From contig CACKWQ010000005.1 of NCBI GenBank assembly GCA_902603925.1, forward strand, positions 1 through 57,332: a DNA stretch of 57,332 nucleotides, in the 5' to 3' direction. Under the pieces are notes generated by a model that saw only the letters and a list, made by a program, of their open reading frames with translations, was not told where the DNA came from and did no database searches. Shown in pieces: positions 35,574-45,353 of the stretch (position 1 is its first letter; every line of letters begins with the position of its first letter). Position numbers and translations under genes: made by a program. The DNA comes from an uncultured Pelagibacteraceae bacterium (GTDB taxonomy: Bacteria; Pseudomonadota; Alphaproteobacteria; Pelagibacterales; Pelagibacteraceae).

Positions 35574-35866
35574 TAAATAAAATACATTTATTTGATAAAA
35601 TTTTATCTCCTGTTGTTACAGAGAAATCAACAAATTTATCTGAACAAAGTAAAGTAGTGTTTAAAGTCCTCAACAAATCTAATAAAAAAAGCTTAAAAAA
35701 GGCAGTCGAAAAAATTTTTAAAGTTAACGTAATAAAAATCAATATTATAAAAAAACAAAGCAGATATAAAATATCACGGGGAAAAAAAATAAAAATTCAA
35801 GGATATAAAAAGGCAATAGTAACACTTAAAAAGGGTCAGAATATTGATTTATCAACAGGAATTTAA
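35570..35866 (+). CDS. rplW: 50S ribosomal protein L23
   Basis: L23 lies at the tunnel exit and docks trigger factor and SRP. The 98-residue protein has SPVVTEKST near the start and the FKVNVIKINI segment; the C-terminal half is basic. It overlaps rplD by 4 bases and is followed by rplB after 2 bases. Confidence 0.96.
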   Translation: MINKIHLFDKILSPVVTEKSTNLSEQSKVVFKVLNKSNKKSLKKAVEKIFKVNVIKINIIKKQSRYKISRGKKIKIQGYKKAIVTLKKGQNIDLSTGI

Positions 35867-35868
35867 TT

Positions 35869-36705
35869 ATGTCATTAAAAACTTTTAAATCATACACAAA
35901 ATCAACAAGAGGAACAGTTTTAATTGATAAATCTAATTTATGGAAAGGCAAACCATTTAAATCTTTAACATCTCCAAACAATTCATCAAAAGGAAGAAAT
36001 AATTTAGGAAGAATAACCTCAAGAAATCATGGTGGTGGTCATAAACATAAATATAGAATAATAGATTTTTACAGAAAAAAATTTAAAGTAAAAGGAAACG
36101 TAGAACGTATTGAGTATGACCCAAATAGATCATGTCATATAATGTTAATTAAGTTTGAGGATAATGAATATAAATATTATTTAGCACCCCAAAAGATTAA
36201 AATAGGTGACAAAATTGAAAATGGCCCTGATGCTGAATTAAAAATTGGAAATTCGCTACCATTAAAAGATATTCCAGCTGGGATGGAAGTTCATAATGTT
36301 GAGATTCAACCTGGTGCTGGTGGAAAAATTGCGAGAGCCGCAGGTTCTTCTGTGACGATCGCAGGTATAGATGGAAATTACACGATAATTAAAATGGGAT
36401 CTGGTGAAATTAGAAAGATAGACTCTAGATCAATGGCCACAATTGGTGTTCTCTCAAACCCTGATCAAAAAAATATAAAAATTGGTAAAGCGGGAAGATC
36501 AAGATGGCTTGGCATTAGACCGCATACTAGAGGAGTAGTTAAGAACCCAGTTGACCACCCACATGGTGGAGGAGAAGGAAAGTCTGCTGGAGGCAGGCAT
36601 CCTGTTTCGCCAACTGGTCAATCTGCCAAAGGTCTCAAAACAAGAGACAATAAAAGAACAGATAAGTTTATAATTAGAAGACGAAAGAAAAAAAGAGGTA
36701 AATAA
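35869..36705 (+). CDS. rplB: 50S ribosomal protein L2
   Basis: L2 is needed for subunit association and peptidyl-transferase activity. The 278-residue protein contains [20 protein letters not shown], and the signature [15 protein letters not shown] at about residues 226-240, including the conserved histidine. It shares one base with rpsS. Confidence 0.98.
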   Translation: MSLKTFKSYTKSTRGTVLIDKSNLWKGKPFKSLTSPNNSSKGRNNLGRITSRNHGGGHKHKYRIIDFYRKKFKVKGNVERIEYDPNRSCHIMLIKFEDNEYKYYLAPQKIKIGDKIENGPDAELKIGNSLPLKDIPAGMEVHNVEIQPGAGGKIARAAGSSVTIAGIDGNYTIIKMGSGEIRKIDSRSMATIGVLSNPDQKNIKIGKAGRSRWLGIRPHTRGVVKNPVDHPHGGGEGKSAGGRHPVSPTGQSAKGLKTRDNKRTDKFIIRRRKKKRGK

Positions 36706-37010
36706 TGTCTAGATCAGTTTGGAAAGGACCATTTGTTGAAGAAAGTTTAATAAAAAAAGTAGATAAGATCAAAAATGATCCTAACAAAAAACCAATAAAA
36801 ACATGGTCTCGAAAATCAACAATAATTCCTGACTTTGTTGGATTTAGTTTTTTAATTTATAATGGAAAAAAATTTATTCCTCTCACTGTTTCAGAGGATA
36901 TGGTTGGTCATAAGTTTGGTGAATTTGCTCCTACAAGACAGTTTTTTGGACATACTCCGGCTGATAAGAAAGCCAAACCAGAAGAATCAAAAACAGGTGA
37001 TAAAAAATAA
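36705..37010 (+). CDS. rpsS: 30S ribosomal protein S19
   Basis: S19 is in the 30S head and contacts the A-site tRNA region with S13. The 101-residue product has [13 protein letters not shown] at the start, [14 protein letters not shown] and [10 protein letters not shown]. It has an extra charged tail of about 10 residues compared with E. coli (92). The gap to rplV is 2 bases. Confidence 0.97.
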   Translation: MSRSVWKGPFVEESLIKKVDKIKNDPNKKPIKTWSRKSTIIPDFVGFSFLIYNGKKFIPLTVSEDMVGHKFGEFAPTRQFFGHTPADKKAKPEESKTGDKK

Positions 37011-37012
37011 AT

Positions 37013-37411
37013 ATGAATAAAAAAATAAGCAACAAACACGATTTAAAAGAAGTTAAATCGATTAATAAAAACATAAGATCTAGCACAAGAAAGCTGAAAC
37101 CTCTATTAAAGTCTATTGTAGGCAAAAAGGTCAATGTAGCGATTAGAGATTTAACTTTTTCAGAAAAAAGAATTTCAAAAGATATAAAAAAAACAATTTC
37201 TTCTGCAATAGCAAATGCAGAAAATAACTTTCAATATGATATTGATAAGTTGGTAGTTAAAGAAGCTTATTGTGGCAAACAAGTTGTTATGAAAAGATTT
37301 AGAGCAAGAGCCAAAGGTAGAGCTGCACCAATCTTAAAACCTTATTCAAATGTTACAATTATATTAAAAGAGCAAAAAAAATTGGAGGCTGATCATGGGA
37401 CAAAAAGTTAA
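37013..37411 (+). CDS. rplV: 50S ribosomal protein L22
   Basis: L22 contacts all domains of 23S rRNA and forms the tunnel constriction. The 132-residue protein has an N-terminal Lys-rich extension of about 20 residues, then the L22 fold with AIANAENNF and the C-terminal [16 protein letters not shown] tunnel loop. It overlaps rpsC by 17 bases. Confidence 0.96.
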   Translation: MNKKISNKHDLKEVKSINKNIRSSTRKLKPLLKSIVGKKVNVAIRDLTFSEKRISKDIKKTISSAIANAENNFQYDIDKLVVKEAYCGKQVVMKRFRARAKGRAAPILKPYSNVTIILKEQKKLEADHGTKS

Positions 37412-38054
37412 TCCAGTAGGTTTACGATTAGGTATTAATAGAGGTTGGGACTCTGTATGGTATGCTAAGAAAAAAGATTTTGGTAATTACTTAATTGAAG
37501 ATTTCAAAATAAGAGAATTTGTAAAAAAAAATGTAATTAATTCAGGGGTATCTAAAGTAATGATCGAGAGAACGTCAAAAAAATGTTTTGTTACTATTTA
37601 TACCTCAAGACCTGGATTCGTGATCGGTAAAAAGGGTAGCGATATTGAAAAAATTAAAAATAAAATTTCAAAAATAACAGCTAATGAAGTAGTTTTAAAT
37701 ATTAAAGAAGTAAAGAAACCGGAAACAAATAGTTATCTAGTTGCAGAAAATATTGCTCAACAACTAGTAAAAAGAGTGTCTTATAGAAGAGCTATGAAAA
37801 GATCGATACAATCTGCCTTGAGATTAGGAGCAAGGGGCATAAAGGTTTCAATAAGCGGACGCCTTGGAGGAAATGAAATCGCAAGAACTGAGTGGTTAAG
37901 GGAAGGTAGTATCCCATCGCACACACTTCGAGCTGACATTGATTATTCAGAAGCAGAAGCTTTGACAACATATGGAATTTTAGGAATCAAAGTTTGGATT
38001 TATAAAGGCGAAATTTTTAGCAAAGAATTTAATCAGGAGACTAATAAAAAATAA
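37395..38054 (+). CDS. rpsC: 30S ribosomal protein S3
   Basis: S3 lines the mRNA entry tunnel. The 219-residue protein begins [19 protein letters not shown] and contains a KH domain with [14 protein letters not shown] at about residues 75-88. The C-terminal domain has [14 protein letters not shown]. The ATG lies inside the end of rplV. It shares one base with rplP. Confidence 0.98.
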   Translation: MGQKVNPVGLRLGINRGWDSVWYAKKKDFGNYLIEDFKIREFVKKNVINSGVSKVMIERTSKKCFVTIYTSRPGFVIGKKGSDIEKIKNKISKITANEVVLNIKEVKKPETNSYLVAENIAQQLVKRVSYRRAMKRSIQSALRLGARGIKVSISGRLGGNEIARTEWLREGSIPSHTLRADIDYSEAEALTTYGILGIKVWIYKGEIFSKEFNQETNKK

Positions 38055-38461
38055 TGCTACAACCCACAAGAACAAAATTTAGAAAAGCACATAAAGGAAG
38101 AATTCATGGAAAAGCTTCAAGATGTAATTTAATGAACTACGGAGCTTTTGGATTGAAAGCTATGCAGCCTGAAAGAGTAATATCACGACAGATAGAAGCA
38201 GCTAGAGTCGCCCTCACAAGACATATGAAAAGGCAAGGTAGAGTATGGACTAGAGTTTTTCCAAATATACCAGTTTCAAAAAAACCAACTGAGGTTAGAA
38301 TGGGTAAAGGAAAAGGATCACCAGAATATTGGGCTTTTAGAGTAAAACCGGGTAGAATTTTATTTGAGGTTGATGGAGTATCAGAGCAAGTTGCAAGAGA
38401 AGCCCTATATAAAGCTTCAGCAAAATTGCCAATAAAATGTAAATTTATAAAAAGAATTTAG
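38054..38461 (+). CDS. rplP: 50S ribosomal protein L16
   Basis: L16 helps position tRNA in the A site. The 135-residue protein starts [16 protein letters not shown] and contains the signatures [16 protein letters not shown] and [19 protein letters not shown]. Both length and order are standard. Confidence 0.98.
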   Translation: MLQPTRTKFRKAHKGRIHGKASRCNLMNYGAFGLKAMQPERVISRQIEAARVALTRHMKRQGRVWTRVFPNIPVSKKPTEVRMGKGKGSPEYWAFRVKPGRILFEVDGVSEQVAREALYKASAKLPIKCKFIKRI

Positions 38462-38463
38462 GT

Positions 38464-38652
38464 ATGAAAAAAAAAGACATAAAAAAATTAACCAAGGATC
38501 AAGCAATTAAAGATTTAGATAAATTAAAAAAAGATTTGTTTAACTTCAGATTTCAAAAAATTAATGGTCAATTGAAAAATTATTCAAAAATTACTGAAAC
38601 AAAAAAAAATATAGCAAGATTAAAGAATATTTTGGAGACTAAAAATGCCTAA
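38464..38652 (+). CDS. rpmC: 50S ribosomal protein L29
   Basis: L29 is a small helical protein near the tunnel exit beside L23. The 62-residue product has the [19 protein letters not shown] core, followed by a helix with IARLKNILE. It overlaps rpsQ by 8 bases. Confidence 0.94.
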   Translation: MKKKDIKKLTKDQAIKDLDKLKKDLFNFRFQKINGQLKNYSKITETKKNIARLKNILETKNA

Positions 38653-38881
38653 AAAAATATTATCTGGAATAGTTGTTGGGGATAAACCTAATAAAACAAT
38701 TACTGTTATGGTTGAACGTAAATATCAACATCCATTATTAAAAAAGGTTGTTAAATCAAGAAAAAAATATAATGCACACGACGAAAATAACAAACATAAA
38801 AATGGCGATAGAGTGAAAATTATTGAATGCCGACCAAGATCTAAAAATAAAAAATTTGAAGTATTAGGAGATGTTAAATGA
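38645..38881 (+). CDS. rpsQ: 30S ribosomal protein S17
   Basis: S17 is an early 16S rRNA-binding protein with an OB fold. The 78-residue product has [37 protein letters not shown] and a [16 protein letters not shown] segment, all family signatures. It overlaps rplN by 4 bases. Confidence 0.97.
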   Translation: MPKKILSGIVVGDKPNKTITVMVERKYQHPLLKKVVKSRKKYNAHDENNKHKNGDRVKIIECRPRSKNKKFEVLGDVK

Positions 38882-39246
38882 TTCAAGTACAAACAGAACT
38901 TTTGGTTGCTGATAATACTGGAGCTAAAAAAATTGAGTGTATTAAGGTTTTAGGTGGATCAAAGAGAAGATATGCTAGTATAGGTGATACAATTGTAGTT
39001 GCAATAAAAGAGGCAATACCAAAAGGAAAAGTTAAAAAGGGAGCAGTTCACAAAGCTGTAGTCGTAAGAGTTAAAAAGGGGATTCATAGAAATGATGGAT
39101 CGAAAGTAAGATTTGATAATAATGCGGCAGTTTTAACAGACGATAAAGGCGAACCTATTGGGACTAGAATTTTTGGTCCTGTAACAAGAGAGCTGAGAAA
39201 CAAGGGTCAAATGAAAATAATTTCTCTTGCACCGGAGGTCTTATAA
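38878..39246 (+). CDS. rplN: 50S ribosomal protein L14
   Basis: L14 sits at the subunit interface. The 122-residue product begins [18 protein letters not shown] and has the [20 protein letters not shown] segment. Length matches the family exactly. The gap to rplX is zero bases. Confidence 0.98.
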   Translation: MIQVQTELLVADNTGAKKIECIKVLGGSKRRYASIGDTIVVAIKEAIPKGKVKKGAVHKAVVVRVKKGIHRNDGSKVRFDNNAAVLTDDKGEPIGTRIFGPVTRELRNKGQMKIISLAPEVL

Positions 39247-39492
39247 ATGATTAAGAAAGGTTTAAAAGTAAAAGTTTTGAATGGTAAAAATAAGAATAAA
39301 GAAGGGGAAGTTATTGAAGTCGATAGACCTAAATATCGTGCGAAAGTTAAAGACTTAAACATTATTAAAAAGCATGTAAAATCAACTAAGGAAAAAAAAG
39401 GTGGAATTTTTGATAAAGAAAATTTTATACATATGTCAAATTTAAAAATAATCGACGATAAAAATAGGAAAAAGGAGAGTAAAGTTAAATAA
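39247..39492 (+). CDS. rplX: 50S ribosomal protein L24
   Basis: L24 initiates 50S assembly and has a KOW domain. The 81-residue product has [19 protein letters not shown] and ends in [10 protein letters not shown] plus a charged tail. It is shorter than the E. coli protein (104 residues), lacking part of the C-terminal region; no frameshift explains this, so it looks natural. It shares one base with rplE. Confidence 0.94.
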   Translation: MIKKGLKVKVLNGKNKNKEGEVIEVDRPKYRAKVKDLNIIKKHVKSTKEKKGGIFDKENFIHMSNLKIIDDKNRKKESKVK

Positions 39493-40046
39493 TGACACCT
39501 AGATTAAAAGAACTTTTTGTTAAAGAAATAAAACCAAACCTAAAGGAAAAATTTGGATATAAAAACCATTTTATGGTTCCAGAAATTAGAAAAGTAGTAA
39601 TAAATATGGGGTTGGGATTAGATGGTAATGATGCAAAAATTATTAAATCATGCGAGGAGGATGTCAGCAAAATAGCGGGTCAAAAACCAGTAATAACTAA
39701 ATTTAAAAAATCTATATCTAACTTTAAAACAAGAAAAAATACAAACGCTGGCGTAAAAGTTACATTAAGAAAAAATAGGATGTATGAATTTTTAGACAGA
39801 TTAGTGAATATTGCATTACCAAGAATTAAAGATTTTAGAGGTTTATCAAATAAAGGTTTTGATAAATTTGGGAATTATACATTTGGAATTAAAGAACATA
39901 TAATTTTTCCAGAAGTTAACTTTGAAAAAGTCGATAGAATTAGAGGTCTAGATATCACCATAGTAATCAAAAGCAAAAAGAAGGAAGACAGTTTAGAGTT
40001 ACTTAAAAAATTTAATTTCCCATTTAAAGAAACTAGGAGCAATTAA
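39492..40046 (+). CDS. rplE: 50S ribosomal protein L5
   Basis: L5 binds 5S rRNA and contacts the P-site tRNA. The 184-residue protein has [14 protein letters not shown] and [15 protein letters not shown], then RIKDFRGL and [11 protein letters not shown]. Length is typical. rpsN follows after 1 base. Confidence 0.97.
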   Translation: MTPRLKELFVKEIKPNLKEKFGYKNHFMVPEIRKVVINMGLGLDGNDAKIIKSCEEDVSKIAGQKPVITKFKKSISNFKTRKNTNAGVKVTLRKNRMYEFLDRLVNIALPRIKDFRGLSNKGFDKFGNYTFGIKEHIIFPEVNFEKVDRIRGLDITIVIKSKKKEDSLELLKKFNFPFKETRSN

Positions 40047-40047
40047 T

Positions 40048-40353
40048 ATGGCAAAAAAAAGCGCAATAAACAAAAATAATAAAAGAATTAAACTTTCTAA
40101 TAAATATTATTCCAAAAGGAAAAAATTAAAAGATATAATAATGGATAAGAAAATTTCCCTCGAAGAAAGATTTAAAGCTCAACAGAAACTGTCCAAACTC
40201 CCTAGAAATTCATCGAAGTCAAGAGTAATGAATAGGTGCCAAATAACAGGAAGACCGCACGGTGTTTATAGAAAATTAAAAATTTCAAGAATAGCATTAA
40301 GAAAATTAGGATTGGAAGGCAAGATTCCAGGAATGATTAAATCAAGTTGGTAG
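40048..40353 (+). CDS. rpsN: 30S ribosomal protein S14
   Basis: S14 belongs to the 30S head. At 101 residues with a single cysteine (in RCQITGRP) it is the long, zinc-free form. The signature [20 protein letters not shown] is visible near residue 70, and the C-terminus ends GMIKSSW. It precedes rpsH by 10 bases. Confidence 0.97.
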   Translation: MAKKSAINKNNKRIKLSNKYYSKRKKLKDIIMDKKISLEERFKAQQKLSKLPRNSSKSRVMNRCQITGRPHGVYRKLKISRIALRKLGLEGKIPGMIKSSW

Positions 40354-40363
40354 AAAGGAAATT

Positions 40364-40759
40364 ATGAGTTTAAGTGACCCTATAGGTGATATGTTAGCGA
40401 GAATTAAAAACGCTCAAATTAGAGGGCATAAGTCTGTAGCTTTGCCATCTTCAAAATTTAAATTAAAAATTGCTAGTGTTTTAAAAGATGAAGGTTTTAT
40501 TATAGATTTTAAAACAACGGAAATAGACAATAAAACTACACTGGAGATAATGTTAAAATATAACTACGGAAATCCTGTAATCAATTCAATTGAAAGAGTA
40601 TCTAGACCTGGAAGACGGATATTCTCTAGTGCGGAGAGTTTACCTAAAATTAATAATGGTTTGGGTATAGCCATAATATCAACTCCTAAAGGTGTCATGA
40701 GTGATATAAATGCGAGAAAAGAAAAAATTGGTGGCGAAATAATTTGTAAGGTTTTTTAA
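40364..40759 (+). CDS. rpsH: 30S ribosomal protein S8
   Basis: S8 binds the central domain of 16S rRNA and in E. coli represses the spc operon. The 131-residue product begins SLSDPIGDMLARIKNAQ and ends with the GLGIAIISTPKGVMSDINARKEKIGGEI-type signature. An AAAGGA stretch lies before the start. It shares one base with rplF. Confidence 0.98.
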   Translation: MSLSDPIGDMLARIKNAQIRGHKSVALPSSKFKLKIASVLKDEGFIIDFKTTEIDNKTTLEIMLKYNYGNPVINSIERVSRPGRRIFSSAESLPKINNGLGIAIISTPKGVMSDINARKEKIGGEIICKVF

Positions 40760-41298
40760 TGTCTAAGATTGGTAAATTAAGTATAAATATCCCTGATAAA
40801 GTAAAAGTTGCGTTAAGTGGAAATATACTTAACATTGAAGGACCATTAGGCAAAAAATCTTTAAACATTGATTTAAATTTATTTGAATTAAATATTCATG
40901 AGGGGAAAGAGGTCTCTATTAAACCTAAAAAAGTTGATGACGATGTAAAAAGACTATGGGGAATGAATAGAAGTTTAGTAAATAATGCCATTATAGGAGC
41001 CAGCCAAGGTTATGAAAAAACACTCGAACTATCTGGTGTTGGTTATAGAGCAGCTCTCAAAGGAAAAACTTTGAATCTTCAACTTGGTTTTAGTCATGAT
41101 ATAAATTTTGATATTCCAGATGGATTAACGATAACTGTTGAAAAACAAACAACTATTAAAATTAAAGGTAGTGATAAACAACAGGTTGGCATGGTTTCCT
41201 CAAAAATCAAATCTTTAAGACCACCAGAACCTTACAAAGGAAAAGGTATTAAAGAAAAAGGTCAATATATTCTAAGAAAAGAAGGAAAGAAAAAATAA
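40759..41298 (+). CDS. rplF: 50S ribosomal protein L6
   Basis: L6 has two similar domains and lies near the factor-binding site. The 179-residue protein begins [16 protein letters not shown] and carries the C-terminal signature [16 protein letters not shown] at about residues 154-169. It shares one base with rplR. Confidence 0.98.
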   Translation: MSKIGKLSINIPDKVKVALSGNILNIEGPLGKKSLNIDLNLFELNIHEGKEVSIKPKKVDDDVKRLWGMNRSLVNNAIIGASQGYEKTLELSGVGYRAALKGKTLNLQLGFSHDINFDIPDGLTITVEKQTTIKIKGSDKQQVGMVSSKIKSLRPPEPYKGKGIKEKGQYILRKEGKKK

Positions 41299-41651
41299 TG
41301 AAATTAACAACCAAAATAAGAAAAAAATTTAGAGTAAGAAATAGATTAAAAAGAAATGCTAAATCTGATAGATTTAGAATTAGCTTATCTAGATCTGCAA
41401 ATAATATTAGTGCTCAAATAATTGATGACACAAAAAACATTACATTAGTTTCTGCAACATCTAATTCAAAATTATTTAAAGATATTAAAAAAAGTAAATC
41501 GGAACTTTCTTCCTTAGTAGCTGAAAAATTGGCAGATAAAGCTAAGGAAAAAAATATAAGTAAAGTATACTTTGATAGAGGCACATATAAATACCATGGA
41601 AGAGTAAAAATTTTTGCTGAAACATTAAGAAAAAAAGGAATGGAATTTTAA
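41298..41651 (+). CDS. rplR: 50S ribosomal protein L18
   Basis: L18 brings 5S rRNA to the ribosome with L5. The 117-residue protein has the basic start followed by [20 protein letters not shown], and ends with [26 protein letters not shown]. Length and order are standard. Confidence 0.97.
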   Translation: MKLTTKIRKKFRVRNRLKRNAKSDRFRISLSRSANNISAQIIDDTKNITLVSATSNSKLFKDIKKSKSELSSLVAEKLADKAKEKNISKVYFDRGTYKYHGRVKIFAETLRKKGMEF

Positions 41652-42152
41652 ATGGAAAAAAATAATGAATATTTAGAAAAACTTGTTCATATAAATAGAA
41701 TCACTAAAGTTGTAAAAGGTGGAAGAAGGTTTGGTTTTTCAGCTCTTGTAGTAGTCGGCAACCAAAACGGTAAAATTGGTATTGCACATGCAAAAGCAAA
41801 ACAGGTACCTGATGCAATTAAAAAAGCAAATGATCTAGCTAAACGAAACTTAATCAAAATTCCTTTAAGAGAAGGCAGAACAATTCATCATGATATTTAT
41901 GGAAAAGATGGAGCTGGTAGAATTAAGTTGAGAGCAGCACCCAAAGGTACTGGAATAATTGCAGGAGGTCCTGTCCGAGCAGTTTGTGAAGTACTGGGTA
42001 TTAAAGATATAGTAGCTAAGTCTTTAGGAACATCAAATCCACATAATGTAATAAGAGCATGCATGAAAGCATTATCAAAACAAAACTCTCCAAAAACAAT
42101 ATCTAATTTGAGAAATAAAAAAATTTCTGAAATAGTTGAAAAAAGAGGATGA
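41652..42152 (+). CDS. rpsE: 30S ribosomal protein S5
   Basis: S5 helps translational accuracy and mRNA entry. The 166-residue product has [24 protein letters not shown] and the [17 protein letters not shown] region, plus [19 protein letters not shown]. Immediately after it most proteobacteria carry rpmD (L30); here rplO follows directly, with only six bases between the stop and the preferred rplO start. Confidence 0.97.
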   Translation: MEKNNEYLEKLVHINRITKVVKGGRRFGFSALVVVGNQNGKIGIAHAKAKQVPDAIKKANDLAKRNLIKIPLREGRTIHHDIYGKDGAGRIKLRAAPKGTGIIAGGPVRAVCEVLGIKDIVAKSLGTSNPHNVIRACMKALSKQNSPKTISNLRNKKISEIVEKRG

Positions 42153-42157
42153 ATATA

Positions 42158-42616
42158 ATGATAGAATTAAACAAATTAAAGAAAACTAAAGTAAAAAAGA
42201 TTAGAGTTGGAAGAGGTATTGGCTCTGGAAAAGGAAAAACTTCTGGTAGAGGTGTAAAAGGTCAGAAATCCAGATCTGGTGTTGCTATTAAAAGTTTTGA
42301 GGGCGGTCAAATGCCTTTGTTTAGAAGATTACCTAAAAGAGGATTTAATAGTTTTAACCAACAAAAAATTGCTATTTTAAATCTAGAAAAAATTCAAATT
42401 TTAATAAATAAAAAAAAAATAATTACGTCGGAAACTCTTAATCTGAAGCAGTTAATAAATAAAAAAATAGTTAGCAAATCATCAAAAAAATTAAAACTTT
42501 TGGGTATAGGAGAGCTTAAAGAGAAAATTGCTGTTGAAATTGATTATATATCTAAGGGTGCTAAAGAAAAACTAGAGCGCAATGGAAGCTCAGTTATCTT
42601 AAGAAATAATAACTAA
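42158..42616 (+). CDS. rplO: 50S ribosomal protein L15
   Basis: L15 is a late assembly protein. From the ATG at 42158 the product is 152 residues starting MIELNKLKKTK; a start at 42149 overlapping rpsE would add three residues. The Gly-rich segment GRGIGSGKGKTSGRGVKGQKSR and the GGQMPLFRRLPKRGF signature are clear. No L30 gene separates it from rpsE. Confidence 0.96.
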   Translation: MIELNKLKKTKVKKIRVGRGIGSGKGKTSGRGVKGQKSRSGVAIKSFEGGQMPLFRRLPKRGFNSFNQQKIAILNLEKIQILINKKKIITSETLNLKQLINKKIVSKSSKKLKLLGIGELKEKIAVEIDYISKGAKEKLERNGSSVILRNNN

Positions 42617-42620
42617 TATT

Positions 42621-43898
42621 ATGAGCAGCTCATCAACAGGTGATTTAAAAAATAGGATAATATTTACAATATTAGTTCTTTCAATTTATAGACTTGGTAC
42701 ATTCATTCCATTGCCAGGTATAGACCCTGAGCAACTAAAAATAATGATGGAAGGTAATCAAAAAGGCTTATTAGGAATGTTCAATGTTTTTGCTGGTGGC
42801 GCTATAAGTAGAATGGCAATTTTTGCTTTAGGTATAATGCCATATATATCTTCCTCAATAATAGTGCAATTACTTACTGGTGTTTCAGATTATTTTAAAA
42901 ATCTTAAAGCCCAAGGAGAACAAGGTAGACAAAAAATTACTCAGATTACTAGATACGGAACAGTATTGCTTGCAACTATTCAAGGCTTTGGATTGGCAGT
43001 AGGGTTAGAGTCCTCAGCAAATTTAGTTATTAATCCAGGTATATTTTTTAAAATTTCAACCGTAACAACTATAGTTGCCGGAACTATATTTTTAATGTGG
43101 TTGGGTGAACAAATTACTCAAAGAGGTATCGGTAATGGAATATCTTTGATAATTTTTTCAGGTATTGTCGCTGAGATTCCACGAGCTTTAGTCACTACAT
43201 TCGAGCTAGGAAGAACTGGCGCAATCTCAACTATAATGATAATTGGAATATTTGTATTATTGATTGCAACAATTATGTTTATAGTATTTATGGAAAGAGC
43301 TTTACGAAAAATATTAATTAATTATCCAAAAAGACAAATGGGTAATAAAATGTATGGTGGTGACTCATCACATTTACCTCTAAAAATAAATTCTGCAGGA
43401 GTTATTCCTGCTATATTTGCATCTGCACTGTTGTTACTACCAGTAACGTTTTCAAATTTTAATGTTTCTGAAAATGAAACATTTCTAAATATAACCTCGT
43501 ATTTTTCTCAAGGGCAGCCTTTGTATATGTTATTATATGCATCAGGAATAATTTTTTTTACTTTTTTCTATACATCAATAACTTTTAATCCAAATGAAAC
43601 AGCTGAAAATTTAAGAAAATATGGAGGTTTCATACCCGGTATTAGACCAGGAGAAAGTACAGCACTTTATATAGATAATATATTAACTAAATTGACAACT
43701 ATAGGCGCACTATACCTTACACTTGTTTGTCTAATGCCGGAATTTTTAATTGCCAATTATCCAATTCCCTTTTATTTAGGAGGTACTTCAATTTTGATTG
43801 TAGTAGTAGTGGCTATTGACACTGTTACACAAGTTCAAACTCGTTTAATGAGCTCTCAATACGAACAATTGATTAAAAAAACTAAGTTTGGAAAATAG
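42621..43898 (+). CDS. secY: Preprotein translocase subunit SecY
   Basis: SecY is the channel subunit of the Sec translocon in the inner membrane. The 425-residue protein has ten hydrophobic segments, an IYRLGTFIPLPGID start, the MPYISSSIIVQLL plug-proximal region, GNGISLIIF, and a cytoplasmic loop with IRPGEST. It follows rplO after 4 bases and is not followed by rpmJ; adk comes next. Confidence 0.98.
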   Translation: MSSSSTGDLKNRIIFTILVLSIYRLGTFIPLPGIDPEQLKIMMEGNQKGLLGMFNVFAGGAISRMAIFALGIMPYISSSIIVQLLTGVSDYFKNLKAQGEQGRQKITQITRYGTVLLATIQGFGLAVGLESSANLVINPGIFFKISTVTTIVAGTIFLMWLGEQITQRGIGNGISLIIFSGIVAEIPRALVTTFELGRTGAISTIMIIGIFVLLIATIMFIVFMERALRKILINYPKRQMGNKMYGGDSSHLPLKINSAGVIPAIFASALLLLPVTFSNFNVSENETFLNITSYFSQGQPLYMLLYASGIIFFTFFYTSITFNPNETAENLRKYGGFIPGIRPGESTALYIDNILTKLTTIGALYLTLVCLMPEFLIANYPIPFYLGGTSILIVVVVAIDTVTQVQTRLMSSQYEQLIKKTKFGK

Positions 43899-43902
43899 AT
43901 AA

Positions 43903-44466
43903 GTGAATATAATTATTTTTGGTCCTCCCGGTGCTGGTAAAGGAACTCAAGCAAAATTTTTAGTAGATAAATTAAATTGTTTTCAAGTATCAACAGGAGA
44001 TATGTTAAGAGAGGAAATTAAAAAGGATACTGAAATTGGAAAAAAAATAATCAAAAATATGAATGATGGAAAATTCGTTGAAGATGAAATAGTCAACAAA
44101 CTTTTAGAAAATGTTATTTTTGATGTTGATAAATCTAACAAATTGATATTTGACGGCTATCCAAGAACTATAAATCAAGCAAAAAATCTAAAAATTCTTT
44201 TGGAAAAATCTAATCAAAAAATTGAATATATTTTTTTTCTTAATGTTAACAAAGACTCAATCCTAAAAAGAATTGAGAAAAGAAAAATTTTAGAAAAAAG
44301 GTCTGATGATGATGCTGATACAATCTTAAAAAGGTATGATACGTATATGGAAATTACGAAACCAGTCTTAGATTATTATTCTAAAAATAACAACTTTCAT
44401 GAAGTTGATGGATCTATGGAAATAAAGGATATATCCCAAAAAATTGAGGAAATACTTGGGGTATAA
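43903..44466 (+). CDS. adk: Adenylate kinase, short-LID form
   Basis: Adenylate kinase interconverts ATP, ADP and AMP. It appears to start at a GTG at 43903, which places the P loop GPPGAGKGT at residues 7-15. The 187-residue product also has STGDMLREEI and DGYPRT. The LID is reduced: RKILEKRSDDD follows directly, without the roughly 30-residue zinc or beta insert of long forms such as E. coli's (214). Position after secY is standard. Confidence 0.95.
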   Translation: MNIIIFGPPGAGKGTQAKFLVDKLNCFQVSTGDMLREEIKKDTEIGKKIIKNMNDGKFVEDEIVNKLLENVIFDVDKSNKLIFDGYPRTINQAKNLKILLEKSNQKIEYIFFLNVNKDSILKRIEKRKILEKRSDDDADTILKRYDTYMEITKPVLDYYSKNNNFHEVDGSMEIKDISQKIEEILGV

Positions 44467-44470
44467 GACA

Positions 44471-44498
44471 TTGACTTTGAAACATCTTCTTATATAAA
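44471..44498 (+). promoter_or_regulatory. Candidate promoter for rpsM-rpsK-rpoA-rplQ
   Basis: TTGACT at 44471-44476 and TATAAA at 44493-44498 are spaced by 16 bases in the 55-base gap between adk and rpsM. It is one of the best box pairs in the window. It would place the alpha operon under its own start as well as read-through. Confidence 0.5.
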
Positions 44499-44521
44499 AG
44501 GCTAAATTTTAATCACAAAAT

Positions 44522-44905
44522 ATGGCTCGTATCGCAGGTGTAAATATTCCGCAAAATAAGTTAGTTAAAGTAGGTCTTACATATATATATGGAATTGGAG
44601 ATAAATTTTCAAACGACATATGTAAATCTCTTTCAATACCTAATGATAAAAGAGTCAATCAGCTTTCTGATGAAGAAATATTAAAAATTAGAGAATTTAT
44701 AGACAAAAATTTTGTTGTTGAGGGTGATTTAAGAAGAGAAAATTCATTTAGTATAAAGAGACTCATTGATCTTGCAAGTTATAGAGGATCTAGACACAAA
44801 AAAAAATTACCAACGCGTGGTCAAAGAACTAGATGTAATGCTAGAACAAGAAAAGGCAAAGCAATTGCTATTGCAGGGAAAAAATTAACACCATTAAAAA
44901 AATAA
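44522..44905 (+). CDS. rpsM: 30S ribosomal protein S13
   Basis: S13 in the 30S head contacts the 50S subunit and P-site tRNA. The 127-residue product begins [26 protein letters not shown] and has the signature [25 protein letters not shown] in pieces near the end. It opens the alpha operon. Confidence 0.98.
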   Translation: MARIAGVNIPQNKLVKVGLTYIYGIGDKFSNDICKSLSIPNDKRVNQLSDEEILKIREFIDKNFVVEGDLRRENSFSIKRLIDLASYRGSRHKKKLPTRGQRTRCNARTRKGKAIAIAGKKLTPLKK

Positions 44906-44906
44906 T

Positions 44907-45353
44907 ATGAATAAAGAAGTTGAAAAATCAAATTCTGACAACAAGGTCGAAAAAAATAAAACAAAAAAAAAAAGTAGCTACTCAAAAAAAAAGAAAGCTA
45001 AAAAAAATATAATTAACGGTGTAGCTTATGTTCAGTCAACATTTAACAACACAATTGTGTCTATTGCAGATACAAGTGGTAACGTTGTTTCCTGGGCATC
45101 TTCTGGGCAAAAAGGTTTTAAGGGTTCTAGAAAGTCAACCCCGTATGCAGCTCAAGTAGCTGCAGATGCCGCAGCAGTTAAAGCTTTGGAAATGGGAATG
45201 AAAACCTTAACTGTTGAAATAAAAGGTCCTGGTTCAGGTCGAGAGACTGCACTAAGAGCATTACAAGCAAGAGGTTTTAAAATTTTATCTATAAAAGATA
45301 CGACCCCAATGCCCCACAATGGGTCAAGACCGCCAAAAAAAAGGAGAGTGTAA
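44907..45353 (+). CDS. rpsK: 30S ribosomal protein S11
   Basis: S11 lies in the platform and contacts mRNA at the E site. The 148-residue protein has the S11 fold from about residue 35: [32 protein letters not shown] and [15 protein letters not shown]. The first 34 residues are an unusually long Lys/Ser/Asn-rich extension. The last base of its stop is the A of the rpoA start. Confidence 0.97.
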   Translation: MNKEVEKSNSDNKVEKNKTKKKSSYSKKKKAKKNIINGVAYVQSTFNNTIVSIADTSGNVVSWASSGQKGFKGSRKSTPYAAQVAADAAAVKALEMGMKTLTVEIKGPGSGRETALRALQARGFKILSIKDTTPMPHNGSRPPKKRRV

